From Spartobacteria bacterium UBA5019 (GTDB taxonomy: Bacteria; Verrucomicrobiota; Verrucomicrobiia; Chthoniobacterales; Terrimicrobiaceae): a DNA stretch of 12,540 bases. The translations under genes were made by a program, and so were the position numbers. The stretch covers positions 1 to 12,540 of the forward strand of contig DGXZ01000066.1 of the NCBI GenBank assembly GCA_002396485.1. Reading direction: 5' to 3'. The notes under the pieces are model-generated. The model saw nothing but the letters and a program-made list of their open reading frames with translations, did not search any database and was not told the origin of the DNA. This document shows positions 1 through 6,498 of the stretch, one piece after another. Each line of letters opens with the position of its first letter. Position 1 is the stretch's first letter.

Positions 1-104
1 TTTCATGTCATCTGACCCCCAGTTTCCGAGATGTCCATTCGAACGGAGTGGGCTCTCGGATTCGGCGTGCGGGTGGCAGCGGGATAAGCTGCTAGATTTT
101 CATC
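1..104. other. intergenic or edge region downstream of asd
   Basis: No gene can be supported in this 104-nt edge. It lies 3' of asd. A small hairpin is visible, with arms TGGCAGC (74-80) and GCTGCTA (88-94, one G-T pair), followed on the plus strand by TTTT at 97-100. It could be a weak terminator for a plus-strand gene ending left of the window. It does not look like a terminator for asd, because the minus strand has no T-run after it. A CAT at 4-6 could be the start codon of a minus-strand gene leaving the window, but only two codons are visible. Confidence 0.3.
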
Positions 105-1091
105 TTAGAGGAGTTCGGCGATCTGAATGGCATTGAGCGCGGCCCCCTTCAGCAACTGGTCGCCGCAGACCCAGAAGGCAATGCCATTTTCCATCGCGCA
201 ATCGCGGCGGAGACGGCCGACGAAGCAGTCGTCCTTCCCGGCGCAGGTGAGCGGCATGGGATATCCATCCTCCACGAACTGGAGTCCGGGCGCATTTTTG
301 AGAACTGTGCGGGCCTCTTCGAGCGAAATAGGTTTTGAAAACTCGGCGCTCACAGCCACCGAGTGGGCACGGTAAACGGGAACGCGCACACAGGTCACCG
401 AGGCCTTGAAGGCAGGCAGATGCATGATGCGGCGCCCCTCGTTTTCCATCTTCATTTCCTCTTTTGTGTAGCCCGTGTCCAAAAAGGAATCGACCTGCGG
501 GATGACATTGAACGCGATCTGGTGAGGGAAAATTTCCTTCACGATCGGACGACTCTTGGCGAGGGATTCAGTCTGATGGCGCAGTTCGTCGATGGCGCGT
601 GCACCAGCTCCAGAAACGGCTTGGTAGCTGGAGGCAAACAGGCGGGTCACCCCAAAAGCGCGGTGCAGCGGATGCAAAGCCATGAGGGTGATGGCCGTAG
701 TGCAGTTGGGATTGGCAATGATGCCGCGATGGTTTTTGACATCCGCTCCATTGATTTCCGGGACAACGAGCGGCACATCGTGGGACATGCGGAAAGCGGA
801 GGAATTGTCCACCACCACGGCGCCACTGGTCACGGCCGCGTGCGCGTAGTCGCGGGAGATGGCCGCACCCGCGCTGAATAGCGCAATGTCGATCCCGTCG
901 AAAGAGTTCAAATGCAGTGGCTCCACGGTGATTTCCTCACCACGGAAGATGAGGGTTTTTCCAGCGGAGCGGGGGGATGCCAGAAGACGGAGACTGGCTA
1001 CGGGGAAGTTGCGGCGTTCCATGACGCGGAGCATTTCGATTCCGACTGCGCCTGATGCTCCAACAATTGCGATATTATGGGGTTTTGACAT
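105..1091 (-). CDS. asd: aspartate-semialdehyde dehydrogenase
   Basis: Reduces L-aspartyl-4-phosphate to L-aspartate-4-semialdehyde with NADPH in the cytoplasm. This is the branch-point step towards lysine/diaminopimelate, threonine and methionine. The 328-aa product has the usual family length. The N-terminal Rossmann motif GASGAVG is at residues 11-17, and NSSAFR at 97-101 and following fits the phosphate-binding segment. The catalytic cysteine is C130 in NPNCTT, Q157 follows in SSYQAVSGAG, and the substrate-binding RAHS with H243 is near the C-terminus. The open frame extends 32 codons upstream to 1187, but that extension is unlike the family and overlaps the divergent gene, so the ATG at 1091 is chosen. 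No clear Shine-Dalgarno precedes it. It diverges from the L,D-transpeptidase-like gene, so both promoters must lie in or near the short interval or inside the neighbouring gene. Confidence 0.97.
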   Translation of the reverse strand: MSKPHNIAIVGASGAVGIEMLRVMERRNFPVASLRLLASPRSAGKTLIFRGEEITVEPLHLNSFDGIDIALFSAGAAISRDYAHAAVTSGAVVVDNSSAFRMSHDVPLVVPEINGADVKNHRGIIANPNCTTAITLMALHPLHRAFGVTRLFASSYQAVSGAGARAIDELRHQTESLAKSRPIVKEIFPHQIAFNVIPQVDSFLDTGYTKEEMKMENEGRRIMHLPAFKASVTCVRVPVYRAHSVAVSAEFSKPISLEEARTVLKNAPGLQFVEDGYPMPLTCAGKDDCFVGRLRRDCAMENGIAFWVCGDQLLKGAALNAIQIAELL

Positions 1092-1145
1092 ACTTGAAAT
1101 ATGACACCAGAGATGCCCAAAGGGCAACCCCCGGAAGACTGGGAA

Positions 1146-1583
1146 ATGCGAGTCGATATCGAGCGGCAGATGTTGGACCTGCGCCATCGAGACAAGGTGA
1201 TAAAATCTTGGCCGGTTTCCACATCCCGTTTCGGCTTGGGTTTCGAACCTGGCAGTTTCAAGACGCCCACGGGGCGCTTCATGGTTGCGGAAAAAATTGG
1301 TGACGGCGCCCCATTGTGGGCTGAGTTCAAAAGCCGTCAGCCCACGGGTGGAATTTCAGAATCCGGCGGCGACCAGGATGGCATCCTGACGCGTATTCTT
1401 TGGTTATCAGGTTTGGACGCGGATAATGCCAATACGAGGGATCGTTACATTTATTTCCACGGGACGAATCGTGAGGACCTCATCGGAACGCCGGCCAGTC
1501 ATGGCTGTATCCGGCTCCGAAACGCCGATATCACGGAGCTTTTCGATCTCGTGCCGGAAGGCGTGCGCGTGGTTATCGGCTAA
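1146..1583 (+). CDS. YkuD-domain L,D-transpeptidase-like protein, no signal peptide
   Basis: A 145-aa protein consisting almost entirely of a YkuD/ErfK catalytic domain. Family members cross-link peptidoglycan or attach proteins to it using a catalytic cysteine, with a meso-diaminopimelate residue as acyl donor. The signature is intact: H105 in YFHGT, then SHGCIRL with H119, G120, C121 and R123. The substrate-side FKTPTGRF is at about 38-45. The ATG at 1146 is preferred because MRVDIERQ matches the usual first beta strand and GGAAG lies about 8 nt upstream. An ATG at 1101 would add 15 hydrophilic residues. An in-frame TGA at 1095-1097 rules out any longer form, so no signal peptide or N-terminal membrane anchor can be encoded. 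Usual family members are exported, so the location and role here are uncertain. Its last 11 nt overlap the 3' end of comEC tail-to-tail. Confidence 0.88.
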   Translation: MRVDIERQMLDLRHRDKVIKSWPVSTSRFGLGFEPGSFKTPTGRFMVAEKIGDGAPLWAEFKSRQPTGGISESGGDQDGILTRILWLSGLDADNANTRDRYIYFHGTNREDLIGTPASHGCIRLRNADITELFDLVPEGVRVVIG

Positions 1584-3858
1584 AATTCTCGCCGTTGAGA
1601 AATCCCTTCGCGACGAAGCCATCTTTCTCCAAGCGTATCGTTACCGCTCCAGTGCGATCCTGTCGGAAGAGGTGGATACCGAGATTTTGAACCATGGAAG
1701 ACCAGTCCTCATCGATTGGCTGGTTGGATGGGAACCCCGCCGCTGCGGCCACGATGAGGGAGGGATTGACGGCCCGGAGGAATGAGGCCTCGGGCGGAGA
1801 GCCAGAGTGGTGACGGCCCAGAATCACGATATCCGCAGTGATGGCGGAGTGTTGATTTTGAAGTAGCCACTCGAAAGCGGCGGGCCCGGCGTCGGAGAGG
1901 AGCAATATTCGCGTCGGGAAAGACTCCAGCAAAACCACGAGCGATTTGTCATCCGCAGTCGCTGCAACAAGGTCTGGCGGGGGATGCAGGATTCTGAGCG
2001 TAGTTGATGAGCTGATCTCGAAGCCATCGCCCGCGTGCGCTTTGGAGATGGGCATATTGGCGGCAGCCACCGCCGCATGAAATTTGCGGCGCACGGGAGA
2101 ACGGTCTGGAAGCGGGGAGTCGATGATTTGAGGGAGTGAATTTGTTGCGAGAAGGCTGCCTGCTCCTCCTATGTGGTCGGCATCGCCGTGTGTGAGCAGC
2201 AGCGCGTCGGGGCTCCAATGGCCTGTGCTGCGCATCCAGGGGGTGACAACATTTTCAAAATCCCAACGCGACCCGCAGTCAATGAGCCAGAGGCGGCCAT
2301 CGCTTTGGATCGCCGTGGCGCCACCGGTTCCGCAATCGAAAACCGTGAGCGCGGCTGGCCCAGCCTGCGAGACTCCGACAGGGACAAATGAACCCGGCAG
2401 AGACGCTGCTGCTTGGATGATGAGAAGAAGAGTTTTCGTGAAGACGAGGTTCGCGTTATTGAAAACCGCAGCCAGAGCCGAGCTTGCAAGTCCGCTCGCC
2501 AAGGCCAAAACGGCGGTCGACATGATGAGAAACGACAGCGGGACAACGAGGAGGTTCGCTGCCAGCGCCGAGAGGGACACCATGTGGAAATAAAAAACCG
2601 TAAGCGGCAGCGAACCAATCCACGCGGCCAACGAGACCGCCAGCGAGCCTGCCGTGAACCCGGCTGCTTCGTGTCTTTTCTTTTGCCATTTCGTCCAGAG
2701 CGACACAGGAATGAAGGGGTCCGTCTCGAGACGCCTTCGAATCCGCTCCTGGAAAGGCCCGGCGACGAGCAGGATCGCGGCGACTACCGTGAAGGAGAGC
2801 TGGAAGCCGGGATTGAACAATTCGTTCGTGGATTGAAGTAGAATGACGAATGCCGCCGCGCAGAGCGAATTCAGGGCGATCGACTGTCGCCCTGAAGCCA
2901 TGCCGATGAGAAAAATCGCCGTCATCGTCGCCGCACGCACGCTCGAGGGTTTCCATCCCGTGAGCAGCGCATAGAAAAAAAGGGCCGGAATGATCAGGCA
3001 GGTCGCAATCCCTCGGCCCATGCCCGCCATTCGAAAGGCCTGCCAGAGGATCAAGGCGATCATTCCCACATGCAAACCCGAGACGGAAAAAAGATGGAAT
3101 GTCCCCGTTTGGCGGAACTCATCTTGGAGCGCATCGGGGATGTCCGAGGTCACTCCCAGCACGATTCCCGCTAGGAGATTGCAAACAAGGGGATCCGAGG
3201 AAATGCCCTCGCGCAAGGTGGACTCCATCCCTTTCCGACAGGATGCGGCGATGCGCGGCAATGAGAAGCCTGTGGCTGGCGAGATGACTTTTAAATCCCT
3301 CGGCGAGGTGACGATGAGTTCGCAGGTGATGCCTCGAAGCTCCATGACACGCTTCGCGTTGAATTGGCCGGGATTTCGCGGCGGGGCAATCGGACGCAGG
3401 CTCCCGACGAGGCACACGGAGTCATCGAGGGCAGGTGTGCTTGAGGGAACGACGGCCAGAATGTCGCAGGGCAGGTTGATTTTTTCGCCATCGATTTCGA
3501 TCTGCGTCGCCTCAACGACAAAGCGGGATTTTCCACTCGCGCCCAGCGAGGGTTCGGTGCGAATGATTCCCTCGATGCGGGCCACTTGCGGCACGCCGCC
3601 GAGTTTTTCAGCGAGCCTTGCCGACGGGGACTCGCGGGTCTGCACGACTTGCAGAGAGGCGAACAAGAACGCGACAGCCGCATAAACAAAGACGCTGCGG
3701 CGGAGTGACAGCCACGCGGCTAGAGCCAATGCGGCCAAAATGAGAAATGTTCCCGATCCGAGCGGACTGACCCACGCACCAAGAATCCCCGCAGCCGCCG
3801 CACCCGCCAGGCCTGCGAAGGGCAGGCGCTGATGCCAAAGCGGGGCTTTTACAGTCAC
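1573..3858 (-). CDS. comEC: ComEC/Rec2 family DNA internalisation channel
   Basis: Inner-membrane channel that carries single-stranded DNA into the cytoplasm during natural transformation. The 761-aa product has the full three-part architecture and usual length. Two or three N-terminal membrane segments (about 12-70) come first, then a soluble OB-like DUF4131 region (about 90-190). The polytopic Competence domain (about 225-490) contains the hallmark SVSGLHVGMIA at 258-268. The C-terminal metallo-beta-lactamase-like domain starts near 500, with HGDADH at 557-562, LLLSDAG at 652-658 and a GRHHSG segment at 681-686 where relatives have HHGS. The metal-binding HxDxDH is complete, so the nuclease-like domain may be active. 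The start is GTG at 3858; no ATG lies near it. GGAG sits only 1-2 nt from it, so initiation may rely on coupling to the lipoprotein gene 24 nt upstream. It is last in a minus-strand run that begins with xerD. Confidence 0.95.
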   Translation of the reverse strand: MTVKAPLWHQRLPFAGLAGAAAAGILGAWVSPLGSGTFLILAALALAAWLSLRRSVFVYAAVAFLFASLQVVQTRESPSARLAEKLGGVPQVARIEGIIRTEPSLGASGKSRFVVEATQIEIDGEKINLPCDILAVVPSSTPALDDSVCLVGSLRPIAPPRNPGQFNAKRVMELRGITCELIVTSPRDLKVISPATGFSLPRIAASCRKGMESTLREGISSDPLVCNLLAGIVLGVTSDIPDALQDEFRQTGTFHLFSVSGLHVGMIALILWQAFRMAGMGRGIATCLIIPALFFYALLTGWKPSSVRAATMTAIFLIGMASGRQSIALNSLCAAAFVILLQSTNELFNPGFQLSFTVVAAILLVAGPFQERIRRRLETDPFIPVSLWTKWQKKRHEAAGFTAGSLAVSLAAWIGSLPLTVFYFHMVSLSALAANLLVVPLSFLIMSTAVLALASGLASSALAAVFNNANLVFTKTLLLIIQAAASLPGSFVPVGVSQAGPAALTVFDCGTGGATAIQSDGRLWLIDCGSRWDFENVVTPWMRSTGHWSPDALLLTHGDADHIGGAGSLLATNSLPQIIDSPLPDRSPVRRKFHAAVAAANMPISKAHAGDGFEISSSTTLRILHPPPDLVAATADDKSLVVLLESFPTRILLLSDAGPAAFEWLLQNQHSAITADIVILGRHHSGSPPEASFLRAVNPSLIVAAAAGFPSNQPIDEDWSSMVQNLGIHLFRQDRTGAVTIRLEKDGFVAKGFLNGENFSR

Positions 3859-3882
3859 GCTCCGGGAGGCCTTGCGGCGGGG

Positions 3883-4386
3883 TTAATTGAACGAAAACGG
3901 GCTGTAGAGGGATTCCTCGTAGCCAGAGTTGTAGAAGCCATCGATCGCCGGCTCGTTGTAGGCGAAGGGTTGTTCGTCCTGATAGAGCCTCGAATTTGTG
4001 TATTGGCCGGGAGAGCGCACGGCGGATCCGTTTTGTGGCGCAGGAGAGCGGCCGTAGAATCCGCTTGTGTTTGAAAGAAACGCAAGCAACTGCCCATCGG
4101 CGCCGGCGGATTTCAAGGCCGACATTTCATTTGTAGAGAAATTGCACACCTGCCGCGTGCTGTTCAGATAGGCGATGATTTTGTCATCCGGCACATTGCT
4201 GGCGACCAGATTGCGAATGTCGGAGAAGTCGAGCTTCTCGCCGGCAGACATTTTGGATGTCGTCGAGGCGGCCACGCCGCGCGAGGTCGCGGCCGAGAGC
4301 ACGGCGGGATTCACTTGGGATGTGCTAGAGCAGGCGGAAAGCCAAAGGGCGAGTGGAGCGAGAAAAAGCCGGGTGATGCGATGCAT
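3883..4386 (-). CDS. small putative lipoprotein with aromatic-rich tail
   Basis: A 167-aa predicted lipoprotein. Residues 1-18 form a signal peptide (basic MHR, hydrophobic core FLAPLALWL) ending in the lipobox LSAC with C19 as lipidation site, so it is probably anchored to a membrane facing the periplasm. Residues 47-105 form a compact helical segment (KLDFSDIRNLVAS, then DDKIIAYLN, then FSTNEMSALKSAG). It resembles short repeats, seen in many PVC-group proteins, that pair a 'V/I..L...GV.D..II.Y' helix with a 'LS.D.I..L...G' helix. Residues 108-167 are low complexity and rich in Tyr, Asn, Ser, Phe and Pro, with seven tyrosines. The precise function is unknown. AAAGG lies about 14 nt before the ATG. 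The gene stops 24 nt before comEC, so co-transcription is likely and a role in the DNA-uptake machinery is possible but unproven. Confidence 0.85.
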   Translation of the reverse strand: MHRITRLFLAPLALWLSACSSTSQVNPAVLSAATSRGVAASTTSKMSAGEKLDFSDIRNLVASNVPDDKIIAYLNSTRQVCNFSTNEMSALKSAGADGQLLAFLSNTSGFYGRSPAPQNGSAVRSPGQYTNSRLYQDEQPFAYNEPAIDGFYNSGYEESLYSPFSFN

Positions 4387-4421
4387 GGTGTTTGTGTTGC
4401 CTTTCTTCGGGCCCAGTATGA

Positions 4422-4583
4422 CTACCCGAGCATGGGGCTGATGGCAATGACTTCGCTGTGTGACGCGAGTTCGCGTTTCACTTCCTCAAAGCGAATGACC
4501 TCCAACTGGCTTTCCCGATACGATTCGAAGCGGGTCACAATTTCATCCTCCCATTCAGCTTCTGTTTCGCCCATCGAGTTCAT
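4422..4583 (-). CDS. small antitoxin-like protein, C-terminal half of an addiction-module family
   Basis: A 53-aa acidic product. The ATG at 4583 overlaps the TGA of the ORF6N gene by 4 nt (ATGA), the main reason for choosing this start; the open frame runs up to 4664 but that part lies inside the ORF6N gene and looks unlike any protein. The segment AEWEDEIVTRFESYRES followed by LEVIRFEEVKREL resembles the C-terminal half of the 'putative addiction module component' family (TIGR02574-like). That half typically reads E.E...R...Y..G.....W/F.EV...L and is usually preceded by 30-40 residues containing an LP.EER motif, which are missing here. No toxin gene follows: the lipoprotein gene begins 35 nt downstream. 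It could be a relic of a toxin-antitoxin pair, a short stand-alone regulator or a partner of the ORF6N protein. The family assignment is by eye only. Confidence 0.55.
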   Translation of the reverse strand: MNSMGETEAEWEDEIVTRFESYRESQLEVIRFEEVKRELASHSEVIAISPMLG

Positions 4584-5098
4584 TGTTCCTCGTCGCTGTG
4601 GAATCCAATGCGTCTTTTGGGTTGAGCGGGTGGCGGCGTGAGCAACGGTTGGATTTGCTTCCAAATGATGCCTAGAGATCGATCTTGCTCGAGCAGTGTC
4701 TTGTCGATCTCGGCCAGCCTTTTCAGGATGGCTGTATTGGCGGCAAGTTGCTCGCGCATCTGAACAAATGCCCTCACCACGAAAACGCTCATTTTGACCG
4801 CCTCAGGGCTGTTCAGAACAGAGGCGGCCATGATCGCCCCGTGCTCGGTGAAGGCGTAGGGCAGAGTTTTGGAAAATTTGAGCCGGGCAAGGTGGTCGCA
4901 ATTTGCGACCACCTCCTGCTTTTCTGCAGAGGTCAGCTGAAAAACAAAATCCTCAGGAAACCGTGCAGAATTACGTTTTACCTGCTCATTCAGGCGTTTG
5001 GTCGGCACATCGTAAATCATGGCGAGATCGGCATCCAAAAGAACCCGCTGGTTGCGGATGGTGAGGATGAGTGATTCCAAAACGGGTTGATTTTTCAT
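4580..5098 (-). CDS. ORF6N-domain DNA-binding protein
   Basis: A 172-aa protein with the ORF6N domain, common in phage antirepressors and mobile-element regulators and thought to bind DNA. Diagnostic stretches are IRNQRVLLDADLAMIYDV (about 14-31), RLNEQVKRNSARFPEDFVFQLT (about 35-56) and PYAFTEHGAIMAASVLNS (about 80-97), followed by VFVVRAFVQMREQL (about 105-118). The C-terminal 115-150 looks helical, possibly coiled coil, and ends in a basic, proline-containing tail. The variant VVANCDHLARLKFS at 63-76 replaces the more usual SQ-type segment between the two motifs, and a perfect 25-nt DNA palindrome is embedded there. The ATG overlaps the stop of the upstream gene (ATGA) and no Shine-Dalgarno is seen, so translation is probably coupled. 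A hand count over 4861-5100 gives 49% G+C against 63% in part of xerD, consistent with later acquisition. The target and role are unknown. Confidence 0.92.
   Translation of the reverse strand: MKNQPVLESLILTIRNQRVLLDADLAMIYDVPTKRLNEQVKRNSARFPEDFVFQLTSAEKQEVVANCDHLARLKFSKTLPYAFTEHGAIMAASVLNSPEAVKMSVFVVRAFVQMREQLAANTAILKRLAEIDKTLLEQDRSLGIIWKQIQPLLTPPPAQPKRRIGFHSDEEQ
4890..4914. repeat. perfect 25-nt palindrome inside the ORF6N gene
   Basis: Left arm AGGTGGTCGCAA (4890-4901), central T (4902), right arm TTGCGACCACCT (4903-4914). All 12 arm positions are complementary, and pairing stops at 4889/4915. It lies within the coding sequence over the codons for VVANCDHL (residues 63-70). It could form a strong DNA or RNA hairpin or serve as a dyad-symmetric protein-binding site. 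There is no T-run next to it, so a simple terminator is unlikely. Confidence 0.95.
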
Positions 5099-5463
5099 GG
5101 TTGGTGAAAGGGCATTCCAATAGCCCGCACGGGTCGTGTCCGCTCGGCCTCGAGCCAGTCGGTCTGGTCGAGGTATTCTTCAGAAATGGAGCATGGCTTG
5201 CCAAGGATGGTTCGGGTCAATCGGCGGCTCTCGAAAGCGCGCCAGACTGCTTCGTCGTCGTTGAATTGGCGGGCGAGTGCTTGCGCGTCGGTGCAGACGC
5301 ATATCATCCCACCTGCGTGGTTGGACATGTCCTTGAGCGGGTGGTGGAGTTTCACAATGGCGTCTTTTCTTATCCAGTTCAGCATAGGAACGATATGTAA
5401 CGACACTGATTGGGCGGTCGATTTTTTGAAGGATAAAATCACGGCATCTCGTCGGCCCCTCAC
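5095..5463 (-). CDS. unrecognised 122-aa protein between xerD and the ORF6N gene
   Basis: I do not recognise this product. The frame opens with GTG at 5463, overlapping the xerD TGA (GTGA), and closes with a TGA overlapping the ORF6N ATG (ATGA). These reciprocal 4-nt overlaps are the strongest evidence that it is real. Its codon third positions are mostly G/C, unlike a random frame. The predicted protein has no signal peptide or membrane segment. Visible stretches include MLNWIRKDAIVKLHHPL, CVCTDAQALARQF, and a charged C-terminal third with EEYLDQTDWLEAERTRP. Other possible starts are GTG at 5442 and ATG at 5385 (96 aa); none has a convincing Shine-Dalgarno, so the N-terminal 26 residues are uncertain. 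An antisense frame of similar length exists but lacks the neighbour overlaps. Position suggests a part in the ORF6N module. Confidence 0.6.
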   Translation of the reverse strand: MRGRRDAVILSFKKSTAQSVSLHIVPMLNWIRKDAIVKLHHPLKDMSNHAGGMICVCTDAQALARQFNDDEAVWRAFESRRLTRTILGKPCSISEEYLDQTDWLEAERTRPVRAIGMPFHQP

Positions 5464-6350
5464 GCGCGCGGGTGGAATTTTTTGATCACCGCCTGAAGGC
5501 CGCTCTTTTCGATGTGGGTGTAAATTTGCGTGGTCGAGATATCCGCGTGGCCAAGGAGTTCCTGAATGACGCGCAGGTCGGCTCCACCGCCGAGGAGGTG
5601 GGTGGCGAAGCTGTGACGCATGAGGTGGGGATAGACATTCGCTTCGATGCCAGCGCGGGCGGCGTATTGTTTGATGAGCTGGCGGATGCGGGGGGTGGTG
5701 AGCTTTTTGCCCCTGACCGATAGAAAAATCTCGGCGCCGGTTTTTTTGGAGACGAGTTCGGGGCGTTGGCTTTGCAGGTAGGCGCGGATGGCCTCGCAGG
5801 CGGGCTGGCCAAGGGGGATGAGGCGGGTCTTCTTGCCCTTGCCGGTGACTCGAATGAACGAGGCGTCGAGGTCGATATTTTCAAGGCGGGCGTCGCAGAG
5901 TTCGGAAACTCGGAGGCCGCTGGAGTAAAGCAGTTCGAAGATTGCGCGGTCTCGAAGACCGAGCGGATCATTCGGGCCGATGCTCTCGATGAGCTTCCGC
6001 ACCTGCTCGACATGCAGGGCCTCGGGAAGGTGCTTCTCCGGGCGAGGCAGCGTGAGGGTTTCGGCGGGATTCTCGGTCCATGCGCGGCGGGCGACCAGAA
6101 AGCGGAAAAATATCCGCACGGCCACAGCATCGATCCGCACGGAGGAGGCCTGGAGTCCGGAGCGTTTGCGGAAGACTAGAAAGTCGGTGATCTGCTGCGG
6201 CTCGACATGCCGCCACTCGCGCGTCTGCGTATGCTTTTCCAGCCATGCAGAAAAGGTCTCCAGCGAGCGCAGCACAAGCAATTGGTAGCTCTCGGAAAGC
6301 CCCCGCTCGGTGGCCAGATACATGAGAAAGTCCTCGATATCCTGAGACAT
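5460..6350 (-). CDS. xerD: tyrosine recombinase XerC/XerD family
   Basis: Site-specific tyrosine recombinase of 296 aa, the usual length for XerC/XerD, which resolve chromosome dimers at dif with FtsK. The N-terminal SAM-like core-binding domain spans about 1-90 and the catalytic domain about 108-296. All catalytic residues are visible with spacing close to E. coli XerD: R147 in SSGLRVSEL, K171 in TGKGKKTRLIPLG, H242 and R245 in PHLMRHSFATHLLGGG, H268 in LLGHADISTT, and nucleophile Y277 in QIYTHI. XerD is preferred over XerC because of these sequence blocks, but the distinction is not certain by eye. The ATG at 6350 is a good family start; AGGA lies about 13 nt upstream. It diverges from the exporter gene and heads the run leading to comEC. 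It looks like a housekeeping copy rather than a phage integrase. Confidence 0.93.
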   Translation of the reverse strand: MSQDIEDFLMYLATERGLSESYQLLVLRSLETFSAWLEKHTQTREWRHVEPQQITDFLVFRKRSGLQASSVRIDAVAVRIFFRFLVARRAWTENPAETLTLPRPEKHLPEALHVEQVRKLIESIGPNDPLGLRDRAIFELLYSSGLRVSELCDARLENIDLDASFIRVTGKGKKTRLIPLGQPACEAIRAYLQSQRPELVSKKTGAEIFLSVRGKKLTTPRIRQLIKQYAARAGIEANVYPHLMRHSFATHLLGGGADLRVIQELLGHADISTTQIYTHIEKSGLQAVIKKFHPRA

Positions 6351-6498
6351 AATTGGATCAGTGTCCTGCTTTACCGCCCTTGCGGCAAGCGGGCTTCGGT
6401 CGCGCGATTACGGATACTCCCGATCAGCGTGTGGGTGAAATCTTGTTCGCCCTCGACGCGGTGTGCCCGGGCGTCGATAAAGAGGGTTCGCTTCTTCT
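6351..6498. other. divergent intergenic region between xerD and the exporter gene
   Basis: A 148-nt gap that must hold promoters for both divergent genes. I see no convincing sigma-70 pair on either strand: the TTGTTC at 6443 and GATAAA at 6476 are 27 nt apart, too far. AGAGGG at 6481-6486, 12 nt before the exporter ATG, is a distant ribosome-binding candidate. An in-frame TAA at 6478-6480 closes the exporter frame upstream. Confidence 0.5.

Noticed and set aside
363..881. 172-codon plus-strand open frame opposite asd
   Set aside because: Antisense shadow of a clearly identified gene; no recognisable domain.
1092..1187. 32-residue N-terminal extension of asd
   Set aside because: Unlike the family, whose proteins begin just before the GASGAVG motif, and it overlaps the divergent gene.
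5071..5400. 109-codon plus-strand open frame opposite the 122-aa gene
   Set aside because: Considered as an alternative gene, but the minus-strand frame has exact 4-nt overlaps with both neighbours.
5460..6350. xerD as a phage or island integrase
   Set aside because: Length, motif spacing and sequence blocks match housekeeping XerC/XerD.
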